Assembly (NCBI RefSeq): GCF_000014185.1
Contig: NC_008148.1
Span: 2,894,001-2,958,000 of the forward strand
DNA: 64,000 nucleotides
From: Rubrobacter xylanophilus DSM 9941
GTDB taxonomy: Bacteria > Actinomycetota > Rubrobacteria > Rubrobacterales > Rubrobacteraceae
Reading direction: 5' to 3'
The notes beneath the pieces are model-generated. The model was given only the letters and a program-made list of their open reading frames with translations. It was not told the origin of the DNA and did not search any database. The position numbers and the translations under genes were made by a program. Below are positions 17,632 to 27,687 of the stretch, piece after piece; the stretch's first letter is position 1, and every line of letters starts with the position of its first letter.

Positions 17632-18756
17632 CTAGAGCCCGAGCGCCTCCTCGGGCTCGGTGCAGGGGAGCCCGTGCGCCTCGGCCACGGGACGGGAGAC
17701 GAGCGCGCCCCCGAGCGTGCTCAGGCCCCTCATCAGCGCGGGATCCTCCCTCGCGGCCCCCTCTATGCCTCTGTCGGCGATCCTCAGGAGGTAGGGCAGC
17801 GTGGCGCTGGTCAGCGCCAGCGTGGAGGTGCGCGCCACCGCCCCGGGGATGTTGGCCACGCAGTAGTGGATGACCCCCTCCTCGACGTATGTCGGGTCGG
17901 AGTGGGTCGTGGGCCTGGCCGTCTCCACGCACCCCCCCTGGTCTATGGCCACGTCCACGATCACCGACCCCGGGCGCATGCTCGCCACCATCTCCCGGCT
18001 TACGAGCTTGGGGGCCTTCGCCCCGGGCACCAGCACCGCCCCTATGACCACATCCGACTCCCTCACGTAGGCCGCCGTGCGCGCCCGGTTGGGAAGCACC
18101 AGGTCCAGCCTGCCCCCAAAGATGTCCGAGAGGTAGGCAAGCCTCTTGGGGTTTATGTCCATCACCCGCACTATGGCCCGCATCCCCACCGCTATCTTGG
18201 CCGCCTCGGTCCCCACGACCCCGCCCCCGATGATGGTGACCTTCGCGGCAGGGGTGCCGGGAACGCCCCCCAGCAGAAGCCCCGCCCCTCCCTGCGGGCT
18301 CTCCAGGCAGTGGGCCGCTGCCTGCACCGACATCCTCCCCGCAACCTCGCTCATGGGCGCAAGCAGCGGCAGCGAGCCGTCCTCGAGCTCCACCGTCTCG
18401 TAGGCGATGGAGTTGATCCTCTTCCGCAGAAGAAACTCGGTCAGGCGCCTGTCGGCCGCCAGGTGCAGGTAGGTGAAAAGCTGCTGCCCCTCCCGGTAGA
18501 GCTCGTACTCCTCGGGGATGGGCTCCTTGACCTTCACGATCAGCTCGGCCGCCTCGAAGACCTCGCGGGCGCTCCCCACCACCCGCGCCCCCGCCCGCTC
18601 GTACTCCTCGTCCGAGAAGCCGCTTATCCTGCCGGCCCCCGACTGCACCACCACCTCGTGGCCGTGGTGCACCAGCTCCACCACCCCGTCGGGCTGCAGG
18701 CTGACCCGCCCCTCCTTGTCCTTTACCTCCTTCGGTACGCCCACCACCGCTGGCAT
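17632..18756 (-). CDS. ald: Alanine dehydrogenase
   Basis: NAD-dependent L-alanine dehydrogenase (pyruvate/alanine interconversion with ammonia release), 374 residues. It opens with the Ald/PntA-type VGVPKEVKDKEGRVSLQP, has the substrate/catalytic HLAADRRLTEFL, the Rossmann glycine-rich IIGGGVVGTEAAKIAVGM, DINPKRL and DVAIDQGGCVETARPTTHSDP. It starts the minus-strand series and could regenerate pyruvate/alanine for the polyamine:pyruvate aminotransferase encoded divergently. Confidence 0.95.
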   Translation of the reverse strand: MPAVVGVPKEVKDKEGRVSLQPDGVVELVHHGHEVVVQSGAGRISGFSDEEYERAGARVVGSAREVFEAAELIVKVKEPIPEEYELYREGQQLFTYLHLAADRRLTEFLLRKRINSIAYETVELEDGSLPLLAPMSEVAGRMSVQAAAHCLESPQGGAGLLLGGVPGTPAAKVTIIGGGVVGTEAAKIAVGMRAIVRVMDINPKRLAYLSDIFGGRLDLVLPNRARTAAYVRESDVVIGAVLVPGAKAPKLVSREMVASMRPGSVIVDVAIDQGGCVETARPTTHSDPTYVEEGVIHYCVANIPGAVARTSTLALTSATLPYLLRIADRGIEGAAREDPALMRGLSTLGGALVSRPVAEAHGLPCTEPEEALGL

Positions 18757-18800
18757 GCTCTCTCCTCCTTACGAAAGCGGCGCGCAAAAATTCCCACCCC

Positions 18801-18829
18801 CTTATAGCAGGGCTACAGTAAGCATACAA
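18801..18829 (-). promoter_or_regulatory. Promoter of ald
   Basis: On the minus strand: -35 TTGTAT (18829-18824), 17-bp spacer, -10 TATAAG (18806-18801). The 95-bp intergenic region is shared with the divergent regulator gene, so the MerR-XRE-cupin protein plausibly controls both directions. Confidence 0.65.
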
Positions 18830-18851
18830 GAACGACAGGAATACTGGTACG

Positions 18852-19730
18852 ATGTCCGTGGGCGTTGCTCTGCGGGCGCTCGGAGGATGGACCTCTAACG
18901 AGCTGCGGGGGAAGCAGGTGAGAGACGGCAACGAGGGCATAGGCTTTTCCATCGGCGAGGTGGCCCAGGCGCTGGGGGTCGCGCCGCAGACGCTGAGGCT
19001 CTGGGAGAGGGAGCAGCTGGTGAGGCCGCACCGCACGGAGCGCGGCTACCGGGTCTACACGGAGGAGGACGTGGAGCGGCTCCGGCAGGTGAAGCGGCTG
19101 AGGAAGAACGAGGGGCTGAACTTCGCCGCCATCCGGAAGCAGCTCGGCCCGCCGCCGGACAAGAACGGCGAGCGGCCCCCGGAGGGCCGGGGCCCCGGGG
19201 TCCCGGGCGAAAGGCTGCGGCGGCTGAGGGTAAAGGCCCGCAAGACGCTGAAGGAGGTCTCGGAGGCCACGGGCCTCTCCATCTCCTTTATCTCGGCGCT
19301 GGAGCGCGGGGGCTCCGGGGCCTCGGTGGCCTCGCTGCGGCGGCTGGCGGAGGCCTACGGGGTGACGATGCGCGAGCTCTTCGGCACCGACCTGGAGCAG
19401 AACTCGCCGCTGGTGCGGGCCCACGAGCGCCCGGTGATGGAGTGGGACAACGGCGTGCGCTTCGAGGAGATGGCCCCGGGGAAGAAGGCCATGGATCCCT
19501 CTTATGTCCGGGTTCCGGCCGGGGCGGGGAGCGAGGGCTTCTACTCCCACGACGGCGAGGAGTTCGTCTACGTGATCTCCGGGACAATGTACGTGGAGCT
19601 GAAGGACCAGGGCACCTACGCGGTGGGGCCGGGGGACACGCTGTACTTCCACTCCACCACCCCCCACCGCTGGTGGGCCGGGGACGAGCCGGTGGAGGCG
19701 GTGTACGTGAACACCCCGCCGACGTTTTGA
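18852..19730 (+). CDS. MerR-XRE-cupin triple-domain transcription regulator
   Basis: 292 residues with two different DNA-binding heads and one sensor. Residues about 31-98 are a MerR HTH (FSIGEVAQALGVAPQTLRLWE, ERGYRVYTEEDVERLRQV). Residues about 120-177 are an XRE HTH (ARKTLKEVSEATGLSISFIS, ALERGGSGASVASLRRLAEA). Residues about 190-292 are a cupin with HDGEEFVYVISG and GDTLYFHSTTPHRWW. XRE-cupin regulators of polyamine genes (PuuR type) are known; an added MerR head is unusual. The ATG at 18852 overlaps a possible -10 (TACGAT), so GTG 18918 is a credible alternative start. Divergent from ald. Confidence 0.88.
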   Translation: MSVGVALRALGGWTSNELRGKQVRDGNEGIGFSIGEVAQALGVAPQTLRLWEREQLVRPHRTERGYRVYTEEDVERLRQVKRLRKNEGLNFAAIRKQLGPPPDKNGERPPEGRGPGVPGERLRRLRVKARKTLKEVSEATGLSISFISALERGGSGASVASLRRLAEAYGVTMRELFGTDLEQNSPLVRAHERPVMEWDNGVRFEEMAPGKKAMDPSYVRVPAGAGSEGFYSHDGEEFVYVISGTMYVELKDQGTYAVGPGDTLYFHSTTPHRWWAGDEPVEAVYVNTPPTF

Positions 19731-21547
19731 GCGGCGCGGCGGAAGGGTTTCTGGAGGAGCTGCTCTCCGTCCCGGGGCTCTCGCACCCGCTCGTCTCCCC
19801 GGACGGGGGGCGTGCGGCGTGGAGCTGGTCGCGGCTGGGCCCGGCGGCGGACGTCTTCTTCGCCCCGCTGGACGGCTCGCGCCCGCCGGCGCGCCTGACG
19901 GAGACCCCGGAGGACACCTTCCCGGTCTCCTGGACGCCGGACGGGGAGGGGCTCGTGGTGCGGCAGGACCGGGGGGGCGACGAGCGGGCGCGGCTGTTTC
20001 TGGTGCGCCTGCGGCGCCCGGGCGAGATGGAGCCGCTCACCGACCCGGAGCCGGACTTCTACGTGCGCGGCGGCCAGCTGCACCCCAACGGGCGCTGGCT
20101 GGTCTACGGCGCCAACGCGGACCCGGAGACCGGGGAGGAGATAGAGCCGACGGTCGTCTACCGCCGCGACCTGCGGACGGGGGAGCTGCGGGCGCTGGCG
20201 CGCCCGCGGCGGGGCGGCCCCTGCCGCCCGGAGCTGAACAGGCAGGGCGACCTCGTGCTCTACCAGCGCCACGACGAGCACCCGGCGGGGCAGCAGATCT
20301 GGGTCGTGGACATCGAGGGCGCAGAGGACCGGAAGGTGCTGGACTTCGGCCCCGCCTCCAAGGTGGAGGCGACCTGGCTTCCGGACGGGCGCAGGATCCT
20401 CTTTGCCGCCGAGACGGAGAGGGGCCGGAGGCCGGGCGTCCTGGAGCCCGGCGGGGAGGTGCGTTGGCTGGCCGGCGGGGAGCGCGACGTGGAGCGGGCC
20501 TTCGCCGCCCCCGACGGGACGGCGGTGCTGCTGGAGGCGGCGGGCGGCAGGACGCGCGCCCTCCTCGTGGACCCAGACTCGGGGGAGGAGGGACGGCTCG
20601 AGACGCCCCGGGGAAGCTTCGTGCCGCTGGCCCGGACGGGGGACGGCTGGGCCGGCGTCTACCGGGAGGCGCGGAGCCCGGCGGACCTGGTGGCGCTCGA
20701 CCCGAGGAGAGGCGCGATGCGCAGCCTCACCCGCCTCCCGGAGAGGACGCGGCTCCGGCCCGCACGCCTGGTCCCGGCGGAGGACTTCTGCTGGCGCTCG
20801 GTGGACGGGCTAGCGGTGCACGGCTGGCTCTACCGTGCCCCGGGCCGGGCGAAGGGCGCCGTCGTCCTCGTACACGGGGGGCCCACCAGCCGCAGCGAGG
20901 ACCGCTTCGACCCCCAGATCCAATACCTCCTCCGGCGCGGCTTCAACGTCCTGTGCCCCAACTACCGGGGCAGCACCGGCTACGGCCTCGAGTTCCAGGA
21001 GAAGATCAAAGAAGACGGCTGGGGCGGACGCGAGCAGGAGGACATCCGCACCGGTATAGAAGCCCTGCTCCGCGCCGGCCTCGCCGGACCGGGCCGGGTG
21101 GGCGTCACCGGCGCCTCCTACGGGGGCTACTCCGCCTGGTGCGCCATAACCCGCTACCCGCCCGAGCTGGTCGCCGCCGCAGCCCCCATCTGCGGCATGA
21201 CCGACCTCGCCCTCGATTACCGCACCACCCGCCCGGACCTCAGGCCCTACAGCGAGGAGATGCTCGGCGGCCCCCCCGAGAAGGTGCCCGAACGCTACCG
21301 GGAGCGCTCCCCCATAAACTTCGTCGGCAACATCCGCGGGCGGCTGCTCATCGTCCAGGGCCTGCGCGACCCCAACGTCAGCCCCGAGAACCTGCGCGCC
21401 GTGCTCCGCGAACTCGAGCGCCACCGCATCCCCTACGAGCTGCTCGCCTTCGAGAACGAGGGCCACGGCGTCCTCCGGCCCGAAAACCAGCGCACCCTCT
21501 ACCGCCGGCTCGCCGCCTTCTTCGAGAGGGCCTTCGACGGTGCTTGA
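19727..21547 (+). CDS. S9 family serine peptidase (prolyl oligopeptidase/acylaminoacyl-peptidase type)
   Basis: About 606 residues from TTG 19727, which overlaps the regulator's stop (TTGA). The N-terminal ~360 residues form a WD/beta-propeller-like repeat region (LVSPDGGRAAWSW, ISWTPDG-type and LPDGRRILFAAE strands). The C-terminal alpha/beta hydrolase has VHGGPTSRSEDRFDPQIQYL and the nucleophile in GASYGGY (Ser about 463), with Asp about 547 (LRDPNVSPEN) and His about 580 (NEGHGV). Cytoplasmic, no signal peptide. Tight coupling to the regulator suggests a role in peptide/amine catabolism, unproven. Confidence 0.9.
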   Translation: MSGAAEGFLEELLSVPGLSHPLVSPDGGRAAWSWSRLGPAADVFFAPLDGSRPPARLTETPEDTFPVSWTPDGEGLVVRQDRGGDERARLFLVRLRRPGEMEPLTDPEPDFYVRGGQLHPNGRWLVYGANADPETGEEIEPTVVYRRDLRTGELRALARPRRGGPCRPELNRQGDLVLYQRHDEHPAGQQIWVVDIEGAEDRKVLDFGPASKVEATWLPDGRRILFAAETERGRRPGVLEPGGEVRWLAGGERDVERAFAAPDGTAVLLEAAGGRTRALLVDPDSGEEGRLETPRGSFVPLARTGDGWAGVYREARSPADLVALDPRRGAMRSLTRLPERTRLRPARLVPAEDFCWRSVDGLAVHGWLYRAPGRAKGAVVLVHGGPTSRSEDRFDPQIQYLLRRGFNVLCPNYRGSTGYGLEFQEKIKEDGWGGREQEDIRTGIEALLRAGLAGPGRVGVTGASYGGYSAWCAITRYPPELVAAAAPICGMTDLALDYRTTRPDLRPYSEEMLGGPPEKVPERYRERSPINFVGNIRGRLLIVQGLRDPNVSPENLRAVLRELERHRIPYELLAFENEGHGVLRPENQRTLYRRLAAFFERAFDGA

Positions 21548-21614
21548 TCCCATTTCAGTAATCATTTAGCATTGATGTAAAAGAGGATACGGGCGCTGCC
21601 CGGAGGAGGTAGAG

Positions 21615-22979
21615 ATGGATGTAATGCGGGGTCTTGGGGAAGGGGGCAGGCGCACCCCTCTTCCCGGGGTGGAGAACCTCATGCTTCACTTCACGCCCTT
21701 CTCGGAGGACTGGGGGAGGCTTCCGGTCATCGTCTCCGGGGAGGGCTGTTATGTGACCGACGCCGAGGGCAACCGCTACATAGACGGGCTTGCCGGGCTG
21801 TTCACCACGCAGGTGGGGCATGGGAGGAGCGAGCTCGCGGAGGCCGCCTCGCGCCAGATGCGGGAGCTGGGCTTCTTCCCCAACTGGAGCTTCCAGCACC
21901 CCAGGAGCCTGGAGCTCGCCGCGCGGCTCGCCGAGCTGGCGCCGGGGGATCTCTCCACCTCCTTCTTCGTCTCCTCGGGCTCCGAGGCGGTGGAGACCGT
22001 CATCAAGCTCGCCCGCCAGTACCACAAGGCCAACGGGGAGCCCACCCGCTACAAGATCATCTCGCGCAAGATCGCCTACCACGGCACCACGCTGGGGGCC
22101 CTCTCGGTCACGGGCCTGCCCTCCTTCAAGGCGCCCTTCGAGCCCCTGCTGCAGGGGTTCATGCACGTCCCCAACACCCAGCAGGACCCGGAGGGTGCGG
22201 CGGAGGCCATCGAGGAGGCCATCGAGTTCGGGCCGCCGGAGACCGTGGCGGCGGTGGTGCTCGAGCCGGTGCAGAACGCGGGCGGGTGCCTGGTGCCGCC
22301 CGAGGGCTACTGGCGGAGGGTGCGCGAGATCTGCGACCGGCACGGGGTCCTGCTCGTCTCGGACGCGGTCATCTGCGCCTTCGGGCGTTTGGGCGAGTGG
22401 TTCGGCATCGAGCGCTTCGGGGTGGTGCCGGACATGACCAGCTTCGCCAAGGGCATAACCAGCGGGTACCTGCCCATGGGCGGGGTTGTGGTCAGCGAGA
22501 AGGTCCGCGACACCCTGAGGGAGAACGCGCCCATGTTCTTCCACGGCTCCACCTTCGGGGGGCACCCGGTCTCCGCGGCCGTGGCGCTCGAGAACATAAA
22601 CATCATCGAGCGGGAGAGGCTGCTGGAGAACGTCCACGACCTCGAGGGCCACTTCCAGAGCGAGCTGCGGCGGATGGCCGAGGGGCACCCCATCGTCAAG
22701 GACGTGAGGGGCATGGGCTTCTTCTGGGCGGTGGAGGTGAGGCCCGAGCGGGCCGACGGGACGCCGCTCGCGGGCGACGAGTACGAGCGGTACTTCAAGG
22801 GCGTCGTCTCGAGGAAGCTCCTGGAGGGCGGGCTCATCTGCCGCTTCGACGACAAGGACGAGCCCGTCATCCAGTACTCGCCGGCGCTCGTGGCCGACCG
22901 GGAGGTAATAAGCCGCATAGCGGAGATCACCGACGAGGCGCTCACCGAGCTGGAGCGCGAGCTGGGCTACCGCTCTTGA
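21615..22979 (+). CDS. Polyamine (putrescine)-pyruvate-type aminotransferase
   Basis: Class III omega-aminotransferase, 454 residues, similar in length and pattern to SpuC/YhxA-type enzymes. Seen: GCYVTDAEGNRYIDGLAGLF, FFVSSGSEAVETVIKLARQYHK, AYHGTTLGALSVTG, VSDAVICAFGRLGEWFG and the PLP lysine in SFAKGITSGYLPMGG. GGAGGAGGT precedes the ATG. It is followed by the polyamine ABC transporter and an aminobutyraldehyde dehydrogenase, so putrescine to 4-aminobutanal is the best assignment; other diamines are possible. Confidence 0.85.
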   Translation: MDVMRGLGEGGRRTPLPGVENLMLHFTPFSEDWGRLPVIVSGEGCYVTDAEGNRYIDGLAGLFTTQVGHGRSELAEAASRQMRELGFFPNWSFQHPRSLELAARLAELAPGDLSTSFFVSSGSEAVETVIKLARQYHKANGEPTRYKIISRKIAYHGTTLGALSVTGLPSFKAPFEPLLQGFMHVPNTQQDPEGAAEAIEEAIEFGPPETVAAVVLEPVQNAGGCLVPPEGYWRRVREICDRHGVLLVSDAVICAFGRLGEWFGIERFGVVPDMTSFAKGITSGYLPMGGVVVSEKVRDTLRENAPMFFHGSTFGGHPVSAAVALENINIIERERLLENVHDLEGHFQSELRRMAEGHPIVKDVRGMGFFWAVEVRPERADGTPLAGDEYERYFKGVVSRKLLEGGLICRFDDKDEPVIQYSPALVADREVISRIAEITDEALTELERELGYRS

Positions 22980-23043
22980 GGGCTCGCGGCGGGAGGGCAT
23001 CCTCCGGAGCGGAGGGGGAGCGGAAGAACGCGGGAGAGGGGTG

Positions 23044-24173
<1,130 letters not shown>

Positions 24174-24177
<4 letters not shown>

Positions 24178-25265
24178 AGGGAAGGGACTACAGCCGGGGC
24201 GAGTTCCTCAGGGTGCTGCTGGGCGCGGGGGTGGTCCTCCCGGCGCTCGGGGGCTGCACCATGAGCACCACCCCGCAGCAGGGAGGGCAGGAGGGCTCCG
24301 GGGAGCGGGAGCTCAACCTCTACAACTGGTCCGACTACGTGGCCGAGAAGACCATCCCGCGCTTCGAGAAGCGGTTCGGGGTGAAGGTCACCCAGGACTT
24401 CTACGCCTCCAACGAGGAGCTTCTCGCCAAGCTGCAGGCCGGGGGGACCGGCTACGACGTCATCGTCCCCAGCGACTACATGGTCGAGATCATGGCCAAG
24501 AGCGAGGTCATCCAGCCGCTCGACCGCGGCAAGATCCCCAACTTCAAGAACGTGGGGGAGAACTTCCGGGGGCTCCCCTACGACCCGGAGAACCGCTACA
24601 GCGTCCCCTACCAGTGGGGCACCACCGGCATCCTGTACAACCGCAAGGAGATCGGCGAGGTGGACAGCTGGGACGCCATGTGGAACCCGGAGTTCAAGGG
24701 CAAGATCGCGATGCTCAACGACGTGCGGGAGACCATTGGGGCCGCTCTCATGCGCCTCGGCTACTCCATAAACTCCACCGACCCCGACGAGCTGGCCGAG
24801 GCCGAGGAGTCGCTCAAGGAGCAGAAGCCCCTCCTGCGCGGCTACTTCGCCTCCACAGAGGTCCGGCCCGCCGTCCAGAACGGGGATCTGCTGCTCGGGC
24901 ACGTGTATTCGGGGGACGCGTTCCTGGCGATGGTCGAGAACGAGGAGCTGAGCTATGCCATCCCCAAGCCGGGGGCGACCCGCTGGACGGACAACATGGC
25001 CATCCCGGTCGGCGCCCCGCACGTGGATCTCGCCCACGAGTTCATCAACTACATCCTCGAACCCAAGGTGGGGGCCGAGCTCTCCAACTACACCTACTAC
25101 AACACCCCCAACGAGGCCGCCCTCCCCATGATCGACGAGGAGCTCAGGCGGCTGCCGGGATATACCCCCTCGCAGGAGGTCTTCGGTCGGTTGCAGGTCA
25201 TCGAGGACGTGGGCGAGGCCACCCGGCGCTACGAGCGGATCTTCACCGAGGTAAAGAGCGCCTGA
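24174..25265 (+). CDS. potD: Spermidine/putrescine-binding lipoprotein (PotD-like)
   Basis: Extracytoplasmic solute-binding protein, 363 residues. The signal (SRGEFLRVLLGAGVVLPALGGC) ends in a lipobox with Cys31 or so; the SRGEFL stretch recalls a Tat motif with one Arg missing. The mature part begins LNLYNWSDYVAEKTIPRFEKRFG, the standard PotD/PotF opening, and has PSDYMVEIMAKS, PYQWGTTGILYN and a C-terminal YTPSQEVFGRLQVIED. Start overlaps the potA stop by 4 bp. Confidence 0.94.
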
Positions 25266-25266
25266 G

Positions 25267-26133
25267 ATGAGGGAAGAGAAGAGAGGCGGGTGGTCTTTGG
25301 GGCTCGCCGGGCTGCTCGCGCCGGCGGCGCTGTGGCTCGGGCTCTTCTTTCTCGCGCCGCTGCTGCTGATCCTGGCCTACTCCTTCGGGACCAGCGGGGT
25401 CTACGGCGGGATCACGCTCGGCTTCAACCCCTCGAACTACCTCAAGGTGCTCGACCCGCTCTACCTGGAGATAGTCGTCCGCACCCTCGTCATCGCCGTC
25501 GCCAACACCCTGCTGTGCCTGCTCATCGGCTACCCGCTGGCCTACTTCATAGCCTTCCGGGGCGGCCGGTGGAAGAGCACCCTCATCCTGCTCGTCATGA
25601 TCCCCTTCTGGACCAGCCTGCTGCTCAGGGCCTACGCCTGGGTCGTCATCCTCAGCGGCAACGGGCTCGCCAACCGGGCGCTGCAGTTCCTCGGGCTCAC
25701 CGAGGAGCCGCTGAACCTGATCTTCACGACCAAGGCGGTGATGATGGGGATGGTCTACTCGTACCTGCCGTTCATGATCCTGCCGCTGTACGCCGCGCTG
25801 GAGAAGTTCGACGTGCGGCTCAAGGAGGCGGCCCAGGACCTCGGGGCCGGGCGCTGGAGCACCTTCTGGCGGGTAACCTTCCCCCTGAGCATGCCCGGCG
25901 TCATCGCCGGCTCCATCCTGGTCTTCATCCCCTCGGCCGGGGAGTTCGTCATCCCCAACCTCCTCGGCGGGGCGCGCACCGTGATGATGGGCAACCTGAT
26001 CCAGCAGCAGTTCCTCAACGCCCGCGACTGGGCCTTCGGGAGCGCGCTGGCGGTGATGCTGGCGGCCCTGCTGCTGGCGGCGATCCTGTTCTACGTCCGC
26101 AGGGTGGGCGCCGAGCGTCTGGAGGGGGTGTAG
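25267..26133 (+). CDS. potB: Polyamine ABC transporter permease (PotB-like)
   Basis: Six-helix permease, 288 residues, one base after the potD stop. The cytoplasmic EAA loop that docks on the ATPase is EAAQDLGAGRWSTFWRVTFPLSMPGVIAG. The MIPFWTSLLLRAYAWVVIL segment and AGEFVIPNLLGG near the end are characteristic of PotB/PotH. Confidence 0.94.
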   Translation: MREEKRGGWSLGLAGLLAPAALWLGLFFLAPLLLILAYSFGTSGVYGGITLGFNPSNYLKVLDPLYLEIVVRTLVIAVANTLLCLLIGYPLAYFIAFRGGRWKSTLILLVMIPFWTSLLLRAYAWVVILSGNGLANRALQFLGLTEEPLNLIFTTKAVMMGMVYSYLPFMILPLYAALEKFDVRLKEAAQDLGAGRWSTFWRVTFPLSMPGVIAGSILVFIPSAGEFVIPNLLGGARTVMMGNLIQQQFLNARDWAFGSALAVMLAALLLAAILFYVRRVGAERLEGV

Positions 26134-26134
26134 G

Positions 26135-26938
26135 GTGGGCGGCTTGGTGCACAAGGGCCTGAGCCGGATACCGGACCGGGCGCTGCTGCTGTTCTCCGGG
26201 CTCGTCTACCTCTTCCTGTACGCCCCCATAGCCGTGCTGGTCTTCTTCTCGTTCAACGAGAGCCGGAGCACGCAGGTGTGGGGAGGGTTCTCCCTGCGCT
26301 GGTACGGGGAGCTGCTGCGGGACCGCTCGGTGCTCGACGCCTTCTACAACTCCCTGGTCGTGGGGGTGACGGCCACGGCGATCTCCACCGTCATCGGGAC
26401 GCTCGCCGCGCTCGCGCTGGCCCGCCACAACTTCCGGGGCAAGTCGCTGGCCGACTCGGTGGTCTACGCGGCCACGGTGATGCCGGAGATAGTGGTGGGC
26501 GTGAGCCTGCTGGCGTTCTTCGTGGCCATACAGTTCGCCCTGGGGCTCACCACCATCATCATCGCGCACGTGGCCTTCACCATCTCCTTCGTCACCATCG
26601 TGGTGCGCGCGCGGCTCTCGGGGATGGACCGCTCGGTGGAGGAGGCGGCGATGGACCTCGGGGCGAACCCCGTGCAGACCTTTCTGCGGGTGACCCTGCC
26701 CATGATCCTCCCGGGCGTGATGGCCGGGGCGCTTCTGGCCTTCACCCTCTCCTTCGACGACTTCGTGATCACCTTCTTCGTCAGCGGGGTGGGGTCGAGC
26801 ACGCTGCCCCTGAAGATCTACTCCATGATCAAGTTCGGCGTGAGCCCGGTGATAAACGCGCTCTCGACGGTGGTGCTGGCGGCCACGCTGGTGTTTATCC
26901 TGGCCGGCGGCAGGTTCTTCGCCCGGGGGGAGGAGTGA
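26135..26938 (+). CDS. potC: Polyamine ABC transporter permease (PotC-like)
   Basis: Six-helix permease, 267 residues, GTG start one base after potB. It has FFSFNESRSTQVWGGFSLRWYGELL, VMPEIVVGVSLLAFF, an EAA loop EAAMDLGANPVQTFLRVTLPMILPGVMAG and LSFDDFVITFFVSGVG, all typical of PotC/PotI. Its TGA overlaps the next GTG start. Confidence 0.94.
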   Translation: MGGLVHKGLSRIPDRALLLFSGLVYLFLYAPIAVLVFFSFNESRSTQVWGGFSLRWYGELLRDRSVLDAFYNSLVVGVTATAISTVIGTLAALALARHNFRGKSLADSVVYAATVMPEIVVGVSLLAFFVAIQFALGLTTIIIAHVAFTISFVTIVVRARLSGMDRSVEEAAMDLGANPVQTFLRVTLPMILPGVMAGALLAFTLSFDDFVITFFVSGVGSSTLPLKIYSMIKFGVSPVINALSTVVLAATLVFILAGGRFFARGEE

Positions 26939-27654
26939 GCCTCCCGGCGCACGGGATGGCCGAGCGCCTGGCCCCGGGGGTCTACCGGGTGGACGCCCTC
27001 CGCCTCCGCAACGCGGTGAACGTCCTGCTGCTGGAGGGCGAGGGCGGCTGGACGCTGGTGGACACCGGCGTGGCCTCGAGCGTCCCCCGGATAGGAGCGG
27101 TCCTCTCGGCGCTGGGGCCGGGGCTCGAGGGGCTGCGCAGGGTCTTCCTGACCCACCAGCACACCGACCACACCGGCGGCCTGAAGGGCATCCTGGAGCG
27201 GGCGCCGGAGGCCGAGGTCTGGGCGCCGGAGCACGAGGCCGACGTGATCTCGGGCCGCAGGGGCTACGACCCGCAGAGCGGCCGGCTGCTGCGGCTCATG
27301 TCCCGCAAGGCCAGGCCGCCGGGGGTCCGGGTGGACCGCGTGCTGCGCGCGGGCGAGGCCGTCGAGGGCTTCCGGCTCATAGCCACCCCCGGGCACACCC
27401 CCGGCCACGTCTCCATGCTGCGCGACGCCGACGGGCTGCTCTTCACCGCGGACGCCTTCGGCTGCATGCCGCGCAGGCTCAGGGTCGGGGTGCGCAGGGC
27501 CTTCTGCACGGACCCGCCCGCCGCCCGCCGCTCGGCGCAGAGACTGCTCCAGGAGGACTTCGCGGCGGCGGTGATGAGCCACGGGCCGGTGCTCAGGGGG
27601 GCGGAGGCCCGGGAGCGGCTCGCCGGGGCGCTCGCGGGGTGCGACTACGCGTAA
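26935..27654 (+). CDS. MBL-fold metallohydrolase
   Basis: Zinc hydrolase of the beta-lactamase superfamily, about 239 residues from GTG 26935 (overlapping the potC stop; ATG 26956 is an alternative). Metal motifs: THQHTDHTGG, TPGHTPGH, the bridging Asp in FTADAFG, and a late SHGP His. Substrate unknown. Position between the transporter and the aminobutyraldehyde dehydrogenase suggests a housekeeping hydrolysis in amine catabolism, for example of acylated or thioester by-products. Confidence 0.85.
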   Translation: MSLPAHGMAERLAPGVYRVDALRLRNAVNVLLLEGEGGWTLVDTGVASSVPRIGAVLSALGPGLEGLRRVFLTHQHTDHTGGLKGILERAPEAEVWAPEHEADVISGRRGYDPQSGRLLRLMSRKARPPGVRVDRVLRAGEAVEGFRLIATPGHTPGHVSMLRDADGLLFTADAFGCMPRRLRVGVRRAFCTDPPAARRSAQRLLQEDFAAAVMSHGPVLRGAEARERLAGALAGCDYA

Positions 27655-27687
27655 AAAAAGACCCAGGAGAGAAGGAGGTAGAGAGCC

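Noticed and set aside
23041-23043. GTG before the ATG as the certain start of potA
   Set aside because: Both are adjacent and equally placed after GGAGAGG; the choice changes one residue and cannot be settled from sequence.
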